Origin: PALSA-612 sp963704335
GTDB taxonomy: Bacteria; Actinomycetota; Thermoleophilia; Gaiellales; Gaiellaceae
Assembly: GCA_963704335.1 (NCBI GenBank)
Contig: OY969889.1
Location: 1,488,001 to 1,552,000, forward strand
Direction: 5' to 3'
DNA: 64,000 nucleotides
In this document: positions 34,550 to 43,257 of the stretch, one piece after another
Layout of the letters: every line of letters begins with the position of its first letter
Numbering within the stretch: position 1 is the first letter of the stretch
Position numbers and translations under genes: made by a program
The notes under the pieces: model-generated
What the model saw: the letters and a program-made list of their open reading frames with translations, nothing else
Told to the model about the DNA's origin: nothing
Databases searched by the model: none

Positions 34550-35979
34550 GCGCAACAGCAGCTCCACAATCGACCGCCGCTGCGAGAGACGTCGATCCGC
34601 AGCCGGCCGATGTCCTCGTGATCTTCGGAATCACGGGCGACCTCGCGCGCGTCATGACGTTCCAGGCGCTCTACCGGCTCGAGAAGCGGGGGCTCCTCGA
34701 CTGCCCCATCGTCGGCGTAGCCTTCGACGACTGGACGCTCGAGCAGCTCGTGCAACGCGCGCGCGACTCCATCGTCGCCACGGGCGAGCAGCTCGACGAG
34801 GAGGTCTTCACGCGGTTCGCGAAGCGGCTGTCGTACCGGCACGGAGACTTCACGGACGACGCCACGTATGCCCAGGTGGCGGACGCCATCGAGGGCGCGA
34901 AGACCCCGGTCTTCTACCTCGAGGTGCCACCATCGCTCTTCGGCACGGTCGTCGGCGGCCTCGCGAAGGCCGGCGTGACGGCGAACGCAAGGGTCGTCGT
35001 CGAGAAGCCGTTCGGGCACGACCAGGCTTCGGCTCGCGCGCTCGCCGAGGAGCTGCACCAGTACATCGACGAGTCGCAGCTCCTCCGCATCGACCATTAC
35101 CTCGGGAAGATGGGCCTCGAGGAGATCCTCTTCATCCGGTTCGCGAACACGATGCTCGAGCCGGTCTGGAACCGGAACTACGTCGCCTCCGTCCAGATCA
35201 CCATGGCCGAGGACTTCGGCGTCGATGACCGGGGCCACTTCTACGACCCGGTCGGTGCGCTGCGGGACGTCGTGGTCAACCACCTGATGCAGGTCGTCGG
35301 TGCGACCGCGATGGAGCCGCCGGCTGGCGGCGATACGAAGACGCTCCAGGACTCGAAGCTCTCGCTCTATCGCGCGATCAAGCCGGCCGATCCCGCGCAC
35401 TACGTGCGAGGGCAGTACGACGGCTACCTGGCCATCGACGGCGTGGCGCCGGACTCGAGCACCGAGACCTACGCCGCGCTTCGCCTGGAGATCGAGAACT
35501 GGCGCTGGGCCGGTGTTCCCTTTTTCATCCGCGCCGGCAAACGATTGCCGGTAACCCAGACGGAGGTCCGACTGGTGTTCAAGCACCCGCCGCGCCTCGG
35601 CTTCGCAGCGCTCCACGAGCGACCGGAGCCCAACCAGCTCGTGATCAAGCTCGATCCTTCGACGGGCGTCAGGATCGTCCTCGACGCGCATCGCGCAGAC
35701 GTGGGGAAGCCTGCGCCGATTCTGTTCGACGTCGAGTTCTCGGAGATGGGCGGGGAGGGCGCACCTCCGTACGAGGTCCTGCTTCACGCGGCGCTGGTCG
35801 GACAGACCACGCGCTTCACGAGGCAGGACGGCGTCGAGGAGACATGGCGGATCATGCAGCCGTTACTCGACTCGCCGCCTCCCGTGCATGTGTACGAGCC
35901 GGGCTCCTGGGGCCCCGAGGCTGCGAACGAGCTCGTGGCCGGGCACGGTCGCTGGCGCGACCCCTGGATCGTGTCGTGA
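34546..35979 (+). CDS. zwf: Glucose-6-phosphate dehydrogenase, divergent coenzyme motif
   Basis: 477 residues from ATG 34546, which has a gaggag ribosome site; an earlier in-frame reading runs through the debranching gene and is rejected. The catalytic motif RIDHYLGK is intact near residues 180-187, and VVEKPFGHD precedes it. The coenzyme loop reads FGITGDLARVMTFQALY (about 27-43), where most family members have GASGDLAKRKLxPALY. The usual K-R-K after the first aspartate is therefore lost, which may change coenzyme choice. It oxidises glucose-6-phosphate at the entry to the pentose phosphate route. The end overlaps the GH15 gene as GTGA. No gnd or pgl is adjacent. Confidence 0.88.
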   Translation: MSATAAPQSTAAARDVDPQPADVLVIFGITGDLARVMTFQALYRLEKRGLLDCPIVGVAFDDWTLEQLVQRARDSIVATGEQLDEEVFTRFAKRLSYRHGDFTDDATYAQVADAIEGAKTPVFYLEVPPSLFGTVVGGLAKAGVTANARVVVEKPFGHDQASARALAEELHQYIDESQLLRIDHYLGKMGLEEILFIRFANTMLEPVWNRNYVASVQITMAEDFGVDDRGHFYDPVGALRDVVVNHLMQVVGATAMEPPAGGDTKTLQDSKLSLYRAIKPADPAHYVRGQYDGYLAIDGVAPDSSTETYAALRLEIENWRWAGVPFFIRAGKRLPVTQTEVRLVFKHPPRLGFAALHERPEPNQLVIKLDPSTGVRIVLDAHRADVGKPAPILFDVEFSEMGGEGAPPYEVLLHAALVGQTTRFTRQDGVEETWRIMQPLLDSPPPVHVYEPGSWGPEAANELVAGHGRWRDPWIVS

Positions 35980-37874
35980 CGTCGGTCAAGGCCGGAGAGG
36001 CGCGGCAGGTGCAGAGCGCGGCCGCGCCGTCGCCGTTCACGCCGATCGCGGACTACGGGTTCCTCTCCAACTGCCACACGGGCGCTCTCGTGGCGCCGGA
36101 CGGCGCCGTCGACTGGCTCTGCATACCGCGCTTCGACTCGCCGAGCGTGTTCGGCAGCCTCCTCGACCGTGGGGCCGGCATGTTCAGTGTGTCCCCGTTC
36201 GGCATCAACCACCCGACCACGCGCGAGTACGAGCCGGGGACGAACGTCCTCGTAACGACCTGGAAGACGCCGAGCGGCTGGATCGTCGTGCGCACCGCGC
36301 TGACGATGGGGCCCTCAGATCACGAGGACGAGATCACTCCGCACACGCGGCCGCCGGCCGACGACGACGCCGACCACATGCTCGTGCGTACGGTCGAGTG
36401 CCTCGAGGGTCGCGCCGAGGTCGAGCTCATCTGTGAGCCGATGTTCGGCTACGGCCGTGAGCCCGCGACATGGACCATCGTCGACGACAGTCGCCACACG
36501 GCCGACGCGACGGGCGCGGGACAGACGATTCGCCTCCAGACAGACCTCGCGCTCGGCATCGAAGGCGGGCACGTGCGAGCGCGCCATGTGCTTGAGGCCG
36601 GCGAGCGGATCTACTGCGCTCTCTCGTGGGCCGAGCAGCTCGCGGTGCCGGCCGACGTCGACGAAGCCGACGAGCGGCTTGCGACGACAGCCCGCTACTG
36701 GCGCCACTGGCTGGACCGAGCGCGGATTCCCGACCACCGCTGGCGTGACCCGATCCAGCGCTCGGCTCTCGCGATCAAGGGGCTCACGTACATGCCGACC
36801 GGCGCGACGGTGGCCGCGCTCACCACGTCACTCCCGGAGACGCCGGGCGGCGAACGCAACTGGGACTACCGCTACACGTGGATCCGTGACTCGACGTTCA
36901 CGCTGCAGGCGCTCCACTACCTGAACCTCGACTGGGAGGCCGACGAGTTCATGCAATTCGTCGCCGACGTGGAGGCGAACGAGGACGGCGGGCTGCAGAT
37001 CATGTACGGGATCGACGGGCGGCGCGACCTGACGGAGTCGACGCTGGATCATCTCTCCGGATATGCAGGGGCACGCCCGGTGCGCATAGGCAACGGCGCC
37101 TTCGACCAGCGGCAGAACGACGTCTTCGGAGCTGCGCTCGACTCCATCCTCCTGCATACGCGCCGGAGCAAGCGCCTACCGGCTCGGCTGTGGCCGATCA
37201 TCCAGGCGCAGGCCGAGTGCGCTGTGGGCGTGTGGCGAGAGCCGGACCAGGGCATTTGGGAGGCAAGGGGTGCCCCGCAGCAGTACGTCTCCTCGAAGCT
37301 CATGTGCTGGGTGGCGCTCGACCGAGCGGCGAAGCTCGCCGAGCTTCGGGGAGATAACGAGCTCCAGGAGACCTGGCAGGGAGTCGCCGAGGAGATCCGC
37401 TCGGACATCCTCGAGCACGGTGTCAGCGAACGAGGCGTCCTGCGACAGCACTACGAGACCGACGCGCTCGATGCGTCCTTGCTACTGGCGGCGCTGTTCG
37501 GGTTCCTGCCCGGCGAGGACGAGCGAATGCGGAAGACCGTGCTAGCGGTCGCGGACGAGCTGACGGACAACGGCTTTGCCCTCCGCTATCGAACCGAGGA
37601 GACCGACGACGGCCTCTCCGGTGAGGAGGGGACGTTTCTCATCTGCTCCTTCTGGCTTGTGTCCGCCCTCGCCATCGTCGGTGAGCAGCAGCGCGCGCAC
37701 GACCTCATGGAGCGCTTGCTGCGAATCGCTTCGCCCCTTGGTCTGTACGCCGAAGAGTTCGACGTCGCGACCGGGCGCCATCTCGGCAACTTCCCGCAGG
37801 CGTTCTCCCATCTGGCGCTGATCGAGGCGGCGGGACGGATCATCCTGGCAGAGCGAATCGACGAGATCTCGTAA
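35976..37874 (+). CDS. Glycoside hydrolase family 15 protein (glucoamylase/trehalase type)
   Basis: 632 residues from GTG 35976, coupled to the zwf stop. The N-terminal IADYGFLSNCHTGALV and GAVDWLCIPRFDSPSVFG belong to bacterial GH15 enzymes, including mycobacterial-type trehalases. RNWDYRYTWIRDSTFTLQ gives the first acidic cluster of the (alpha/alpha)6 barrel. The product of either substrate is free glucose. No signal peptide, so it acts in the cytosol on storage glucan or trehalose. The context with a debranching enzyme favours internal alpha-glucan turnover. Trehalose is an equally fair alternative. Confidence 0.85.
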   Translation: MTSVKAGEARQVQSAAAPSPFTPIADYGFLSNCHTGALVAPDGAVDWLCIPRFDSPSVFGSLLDRGAGMFSVSPFGINHPTTREYEPGTNVLVTTWKTPSGWIVVRTALTMGPSDHEDEITPHTRPPADDDADHMLVRTVECLEGRAEVELICEPMFGYGREPATWTIVDDSRHTADATGAGQTIRLQTDLALGIEGGHVRARHVLEAGERIYCALSWAEQLAVPADVDEADERLATTARYWRHWLDRARIPDHRWRDPIQRSALAIKGLTYMPTGATVAALTTSLPETPGGERNWDYRYTWIRDSTFTLQALHYLNLDWEADEFMQFVADVEANEDGGLQIMYGIDGRRDLTESTLDHLSGYAGARPVRIGNGAFDQRQNDVFGAALDSILLHTRRSKRLPARLWPIIQAQAECAVGVWREPDQGIWEARGAPQQYVSSKLMCWVALDRAAKLAELRGDNELQETWQGVAEEIRSDILEHGVSERGVLRQHYETDALDASLLLAALFGFLPGEDERMRKTVLAVADELTDNGFALRYRTEETDDGLSGEEGTFLICSFWLVSALAIVGEQQRAHDLMERLLRIASPLGLYAEEFDVATGRHLGNFPQAFSHLALIEAAGRIILAERIDEIS

Positions 37875-37884
37875 GGGAGGTCGC

Positions 37885-39435
37885 ATGGATACCTACGACG
37901 TGATCATCATCGGCACGGGCGCGGGCGGCGGAACGCTTGCGCGCCACCTCGCACCCTCGGGGAAACGCATCCTCTTGCTCGAGCGTGGCGGCTGGCTGCC
38001 GCGCGAGCCGCAGAACTGGTCGGACCAGGACGTGTTCGTGGACAACCGGTACGTCTCGCCGGACACCTGGTACGACGAGAAGGGCAAGCCGTTCCAGCCG
38101 GGGATCCACTACTACGTCGGCGGAGCGACGAAGCTCTACGGCGCTGCGCTCTACCGGCTGCGGAAAGAGGACTTCGGAGAGCTACAGCACCACGACGGGC
38201 TGTCGCCGGCCTGGCCGATCGCCTACGAGGACCTGGAGCCGTATTACACGCTCGCCGAGCAGCTCTACCACGTGCACGGCGCCCGGGGCGAAGACCCGAC
38301 GGAGCCGCCGGCGAGCGCGCCTTACCCGCACCCGGCCGTCTCCCACGAGCCGCGCATCCAGCAGCTCGCGGACGATCTCGCGGCGGCGGGCCATCACCCC
38401 TTCCACGCGCCGTGCGGGATCATGCTGGACGAGTCGAACCCGCCGTTCTCGACCTGCATCCGCTGTGCGACGTGCGACGGCTTCCCCTGCCTCGTCCATG
38501 CGAAGTCGGACGCCGAGGTGCTCGGTGTTCGCCCGGCTCTCGAGCACCCAAATGTCACGCTGCTGACGGACGCGCGGGTGGACAAGCTCGAGACGAACGA
38601 CGCAGGCACGGCCGTCACGAGTGTCGTCGTCGATCGGGATGGGGCAGAGGAGCGGTTCTCCGCCGACATCGTCGTGGTCGCCTGCGGTGCGGCCAATACG
38701 GCCAAACTGCTCCTCGAGTCGGCGAACGACCGGCACCCGAACGGCCTCGCGAACGGCTCTGACCAGGTCGGTCGCCACTACATGTTCCACGACTCGATCG
38801 CCGTCCTTGCGCTCTCGCGCGAGGAGAATCACACCGCGTACCAGAAGACCCTCGGGCTCAACGACTTCTATTTCGGGAGCGACGACTTCGAGTACCCGCT
38901 GGGGAATGTCCAGATGGTCGGCAAGTCGACGGCGCCGATGTTCCGCGGCGAGCGACCGCGAGACACGAAGCTCGCGCCCGAGTGGACGCTGGCGAGGATG
39001 GCGCGTCATGCCATCGACTTCTGGCTCTCGACCGAGGACTTGCCGCGCCCTGACAACCGGGTCACCGTCGAAGGTGACGGCAAGCTCACGCTCACCTACA
39101 AGGAGACGAACGCCGAGGCCAAGAAGCATTTGTACGGGAAGGTCAAGTCGCTGTTGGGAGAGCTCGACATGAATCCCGGCCACCTCATTCACAGGTTCGC
39201 GTACATGAAGAACGACATCCCGATCGCCGGCTGCGCGCACCAGGCGGGCACGTGCCGCTTCGGGACGGATCCGTCGACGTCGGCGCTGAACGTGGACTGC
39301 CGGGCGCACGACATCGACAACCTGTACGTCGTCGACACGAGCGTGTTCCCGAGCATCGGTGCCGTGAACCCGGCGCTGACGGCGATGGCGAACTCGCTCC
39401 GCGTCGGTGACCATCTGCTCGAGCGGATGAAGTAG
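37885..39435 (+). CDS. GMC-family flavin oxidoreductase
   Basis: 516 residues with an aagggagg ribosome site. The FAD motif is IIGTGAGGGTLARHL (about residues 8-22). A cysteine-containing CIRCATCDGFPC stretch in the middle is unusual for simple oxidases. The C-terminal active site has the expected His and Asn in AGCAHQAGTCRFG and GAVNPALTAMAN. GMC enzymes oxidise alcohols or the C1 of sugars. With no signal peptide and with aldose epimerase nearby, a cytosolic sugar or polyol dehydrogenase is likely. Electron acceptor unknown. Confidence 0.88.
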   Translation: MDTYDVIIIGTGAGGGTLARHLAPSGKRILLLERGGWLPREPQNWSDQDVFVDNRYVSPDTWYDEKGKPFQPGIHYYVGGATKLYGAALYRLRKEDFGELQHHDGLSPAWPIAYEDLEPYYTLAEQLYHVHGARGEDPTEPPASAPYPHPAVSHEPRIQQLADDLAAAGHHPFHAPCGIMLDESNPPFSTCIRCATCDGFPCLVHAKSDAEVLGVRPALEHPNVTLLTDARVDKLETNDAGTAVTSVVVDRDGAEERFSADIVVVACGAANTAKLLLESANDRHPNGLANGSDQVGRHYMFHDSIAVLALSREENHTAYQKTLGLNDFYFGSDDFEYPLGNVQMVGKSTAPMFRGERPRDTKLAPEWTLARMARHAIDFWLSTEDLPRPDNRVTVEGDGKLTLTYKETNAEAKKHLYGKVKSLLGELDMNPGHLIHRFAYMKNDIPIAGCAHQAGTCRFGTDPSTSALNVDCRAHDIDNLYVVDTSVFPSIGAVNPALTAMANSLRVGDHLLERMK

Positions 39436-39457
39436 CGCACGAGCGCGGGCGAGATCG

Positions 39458-40660
39458 ATGGCGACCCAGGCGGAGCGGACGGTCGTCTACGCCGCGGGCG
39501 TGGTGCAGGGCATCGCCCTCGTCACCTTCCCCGCAGCGAGCACGATCCTCACAAACCCGGACGAGTACGACCTCTCCAGCACACAGTACGGCGCGCTCTT
39601 CCTGCCGCAGGTGATCACGGCGATCACTGCGGCATTGCTCGGTGCCGGTCTTAGCGGTCGCTTCGGTACCAAGCGCATTTACCTCGTGGGTCTCACCGCG
39701 AGCCTCGTCTCGATGGTTCTCCTTCTCGTGAGCTCGTTCCTGACAGACGAACAGTCGCTCGCGTACGGCTTGCTGCTCTTGGCCACCGCAAGCCTCGGAG
39801 CAGGCTTCGGCTTCGCCGTGCCTGCCCTCAACACGTTAACCGCGGCGTTCAACCCGAACGCGGTCAGCCGGTCGATCCTCGCGCTCAACGCGCTACTTGG
39901 GTTGGGAACAGTGCTAGCTCCGGTCTTCGTCGCCATCTTCGACGGCCTCGGTTTCTGGTGGGGTCTTCCGCTTCTGTCCGCCGTGCTGCTCGTCGTGCTC
40001 ATCGCCGTCAGCCTGGGTCTGCCGCTGCAGGTCGCGGTGACCCGTGCCGCGACGGCGTCTGCGCGGCACCAGATCCCGAGACGGTTCTGGGCGTACGCGG
40101 GTATAGCTGTCCTCTACGGCATCTGCGAGACCGTCAACGGCAACTGGTCGCAGCTCGACATGACGAGCGAGGTCGGTGCGTCCACTACGCAGGCCGCTCT
40201 TGCGCTGACGGCGTTCTGGGGGATGGTGACCTTAGGGCGAGTCGTCTTCGCTGCAGTCCAGCGCCTCGTCCCCGCCAAGCTGACGTACCACGTGCTGCCG
40301 TTCGTGCTCGCGGGGGCGTTCGTGCTTATCTGGTTGCTCCCGGATGACGAGCCCGCGCTCGGCATTCTCGCCTTCGGTCTCGCGGGGCTCGGGTGCTCGG
40401 CGCTTCTGCCGCTCACGATCAGCTTCGGCCAGGAGGAGCTGACCGCCTTTACGGCCGCCGCGGCCGGCGGCGTGATCGCCTTCTACCAGCTCGGCTACGG
40501 GATCGCGGCCTTTGGCGTGGGCCCGCTCCTCTCCGGCGGCGTCGAGCTCTCGACGATCTACGCCTTCGCGGCAGTGATCGCTGCAGGGATGGGGCTGTGG
40601 TCCTTCGTCGTCGCCGGCAGACGGCCGAGCCCGGCGTCCCTCCATCCACGACCGGGATGA
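39458..40660 (+). CDS. MFS transporter, substrate unknown (possibly sugar)
   Basis: 400 residues forming about twelve membrane helices. The loop between helices 2 and 3 reads GLSGRFGTKRIYLVG, close to the family GxxxDRxGRR pattern. The two halves are separated by a short basic loop (ARHQIPRRFWAY). It is similar in outline to fucose/glucose-type permeases. It starts 22 bases after the GMC gene and overlaps aldose epimerase by four bases. Substrate is inferred only from that position. Confidence 0.8.
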   Translation: MATQAERTVVYAAGVVQGIALVTFPAASTILTNPDEYDLSSTQYGALFLPQVITAITAALLGAGLSGRFGTKRIYLVGLTASLVSMVLLLVSSFLTDEQSLAYGLLLLATASLGAGFGFAVPALNTLTAAFNPNAVSRSILALNALLGLGTVLAPVFVAIFDGLGFWWGLPLLSAVLLVVLIAVSLGLPLQVAVTRAATASARHQIPRRFWAYAGIAVLYGICETVNGNWSQLDMTSEVGASTTQAALALTAFWGMVTLGRVVFAAVQRLVPAKLTYHVLPFVLAGAFVLIWLLPDDEPALGILAFGLAGLGCSALLPLTISFGQEELTAFTAAAAGGVIAFYQLGYGIAAFGVGPLLSGGVELSTIYAFAAVIAAGMGLWSFVVAGRRPSPASLHPRPG

Positions 40661-41574
40661 GCGTGAGCGCGCCTTCGGGCGAGCAGATAGGGATCGCGCA
40701 CGCGGATCAGCGGGCTGTGGTCACCGGCGTCGGTGCGGGCCTCCGGGCATATTCCGTGGCAGGTCGCGACGTCGTGAACGGCTACGGGGTCGAGGAGATG
40801 GCGACTGCCGGCCGCGGGCAGATGCTGATCCCCTGGCCGAACCGGCTACAGGACGGACAGTACGACTTCGAGGGTCGCCGGCACCAGCTCCCGCTCACCG
40901 AGCCCGAGCACGCAAACGCGATTCACGGCCTCGTCCGCTGGTCGGTTTGGAACGCGGCTGTCCGCGAGTCCGACCGCGTTGTGATGGCGCACCGGCTTCA
41001 TCCCCAGCCCGGCTATCCGTTCACCCTTGATCTGAGCATCGAATACTCGCTCTCCGCACACGGTCTCTCCGTGCAGACGACGGCGACGAACGTAGGGCCT
41101 GATCGCTGTCCGTACGGTTGCGGAGCGCACCCGTACCTCAGCGTCGGCACCGATACCGTGGATACGTCGGTTCTGCAGGCGGCCGGCCGAACCGTGCTCC
41201 AGGCAGACGAACGCGGCATTCCGACAGGCGCGACAGCCGTCGCCGGCACCGAATACGACTTTCGTGAGCCTCGCGCAATCGCAGACACGAAGCTCGACCA
41301 CGGGTTCACCGATCTCGAGCGCGACCAGGACGGCCTCGCCAGGGTCGAGCTCACGAATCCCGACAGCGGTGTCGCTCTTACGTTGTGGGTCGACGAGACG
41401 TACGCGTACCTGATGCTGTTCACGGGCGATCGGCCGGATGTCGAGCGTCGTGCCCTCGCCGTGGAGCCCATGACCTGCCCGCCGAATGCGTTCCGAAGCG
41501 GCGAGAGCCTCGTCCTGCTCGAGCCCGGTGGCTCCGTCACGTGCACGTGGGGCATCAGCCCGACAATGCGCTAA
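40657..41574 (+). CDS. galM: Aldose 1-epimerase family protein
   Basis: 305 residues from ATG 40657, overlapping the transporter stop (ATGA). Epimerase landmarks include LIPWPNRLQDGQY, a histidine region at NAIHGLVRW, the second histidine in GCGAHPYLSVG, and the base glutamate region in LAVEPMTCPPNAF. It interconverts alpha and beta anomers of sugars such as glucose, which would feed a beta-specific dehydrogenase. The beta-sandwich length fits the family. cydD starts three bases after its stop. Confidence 0.88.
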   Translation: MSVSAPSGEQIGIAHADQRAVVTGVGAGLRAYSVAGRDVVNGYGVEEMATAGRGQMLIPWPNRLQDGQYDFEGRRHQLPLTEPEHANAIHGLVRWSVWNAAVRESDRVVMAHRLHPQPGYPFTLDLSIEYSLSAHGLSVQTTATNVGPDRCPYGCGAHPYLSVGTDTVDTSVLQAAGRTVLQADERGIPTGATAVAGTEYDFREPRAIADTKLDHGFTDLERDQDGLARVELTNPDSGVALTLWVDETYAYLMLFTGDRPDVERRALAVEPMTCPPNAFRSGESLVLLEPGGSVTCTWGISPTMR

Positions 41575-41577
41575 CGC

Positions 41578-43257
41578 GTGCGTCCGCTCGATCCGCGACT
41601 TCTCCGCCGAGCCCGCGCAGCACGCCGGCTGCTGGGGGCCGACGTCGCGTTCGGCATCGGGACGGCGATCCTCGTGCTCTTCCAGGCGACCCTCCTGGCC
41701 AGGGTGATCGCCCGCTCGTTCGACGGCGCCTCGCTGGACGCTCTCTCGACCGAGCTCGTGCTCCTGGCGCTTCTCTTCGCCGGGCGGGCGGCGTTCGCCT
41801 GGGCTTTCGAGCTCGCCGGGCGGAGAGCCGCGACCGGCGTGTTGTCTCAGCTTCGTCTCGAGCTCGTCGAGAGACGGCTCCGGCACGAGCCCGTGGCTCT
41901 GGACGGCGTCGAGAGCGCTGAGATCGCAACCCTCGCCACGCACGGCATCGGGCCCCTCGAGGCGTACTTCGGGCGATTTCTCCCACAGGTCGTCCTCGCT
42001 CTCGTCGTGCCCGTGGCGGTGCTTGCCTGGGTGATCGCCATCGACGTCACGTCAGCGCTCGTAATGCTCGTGACGCTGCCGCTGGTGCCGGTCTTCATGG
42101 TGGTGATCGGGCGCTACACGGAACGGAAGGCAAGAGCGCGAGCACAAGCGCTCGCGCTGCTCGCGACGAGGTTTCTCGACGTCGTGCGCGGCTTGCCGAC
42201 GCTTCGCGCGTACAACCGCAGCCGCGCGCAGGCCGACTCGCTCGCCCAGACCGGCGACGACTATCGGCGGACGACCATGCAGACGCTCAGGGTCGCGTTC
42301 GTCTCGGGCGCGGTCCTCGAGCTGGCTGCCACGCTCGGCATCGCACTCGTCGCCGTGACCATCGGCGTTCGGCTCGTCGACGGAGACATCGGGTTCGAGG
42401 CGGGCCTGACGGTCCTGCTACTCGCTCCGGAGCTCTATCTGCCGCTCCGCGCCGTCGCCGCCCAGTACCACGCGAGTGCGGACGGCATCGCGGTGGGCGA
42501 ACGCCTGCTCGAGCTGACGGAGCCAATTGACATTGCCCCTCCGAAGAGTGACGGCGTGCCGGCAATGTCAGCGAACGGCTCGATCGTCGAGCTCCAGGGA
42601 GTCTCGTACGGGTATCCGGCTCGGCCGGGTCGAGTGCTTCACGAGATCGATCTCGAGCTCCTGCCGGGAAAGACGGTGGTCCTCGTTGGCTCGAGCGGCA
42701 GTGGCAAGAGCACGCTCGCGTCCATCGTCCTCGGCCTGCTCGAGCCGAGCGCGGGCCGAGTCCTCCGCGACGGTGTCGAAAGCAGAGCCGAGGGGCTAGC
42801 CGCCTGGCGGCACCACGTCGCGTGGGTGCCCCAGCGTCCCACGCTTTTCACGGGCTCCGTCGCGGACAACATCCGGCTCGGCCATCCCGCTGCCGACGAC
42901 GAGCACGTACGAGACGCCGCCAGGAGGGCGGAGGCAGCCGCCTTCATCGGCGATCTCCCGGACGGCTACGAGACCGTAGTCGGAGACGGCGGCAGATCTC
43001 TCTCTGCCGGCGAAGCTCAGCGCATCGCGCTGGCCCGCGCCTTTCTGCGCGATGCGCGGCTCGTCATCCTCGACGAGCCCACTGCCAACCTCGATGCCGT
43101 GAACGCCGAGGCGGTCACTGACGCGATGAGCCGCCTCTCGGAGGGAAGGGCGCTGCTCGTGATCGCACACCGGCCGGAGCTCGCCCGGAACGCCGATCGC
43201 ATCATCCGGCTCGAGGCGGGGCGTCTCGTCGACGACCGAGGGGTCGTGGACGCCTGA
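41578..43257 (+). CDS. cydD: Thiol reductant ABC exporter subunit CydD
   Basis: 559 residues from a GTG start. The N-terminal half contains six membrane helices; the C-terminal half is an ABC ATPase with Walker A GSSGSGKST, signature LSAGEAQRIALARAF and Walker B LVILDEPTANLD. The segment TLRAYNRSRAQ following VVRGLPTL is typical of CydD. CydDC exports glutathione or cysteine and is needed for heme insertion into cytochrome bd. cydC follows with a one-base overlap, and the oxidase itself is encoded upstream on the same strand. Confidence 0.92.
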   Translation: MRPLDPRLLRRARAARRLLGADVAFGIGTAILVLFQATLLARVIARSFDGASLDALSTELVLLALLFAGRAAFAWAFELAGRRAATGVLSQLRLELVERRLRHEPVALDGVESAEIATLATHGIGPLEAYFGRFLPQVVLALVVPVAVLAWVIAIDVTSALVMLVTLPLVPVFMVVIGRYTERKARARAQALALLATRFLDVVRGLPTLRAYNRSRAQADSLAQTGDDYRRTTMQTLRVAFVSGAVLELAATLGIALVAVTIGVRLVDGDIGFEAGLTVLLLAPELYLPLRAVAAQYHASADGIAVGERLLELTEPIDIAPPKSDGVPAMSANGSIVELQGVSYGYPARPGRVLHEIDLELLPGKTVVLVGSSGSGKSTLASIVLGLLEPSAGRVLRDGVESRAEGLAAWRHHVAWVPQRPTLFTGSVADNIRLGHPAADDEHVRDAARRAEAAAFIGDLPDGYETVVGDGGRSLSAGEAQRIALARAFLRDARLVILDEPTANLDAVNAEAVTDAMSRLSEGRALLVIAHRPELARNADRIIRLEAGRLVDDRGVVDA

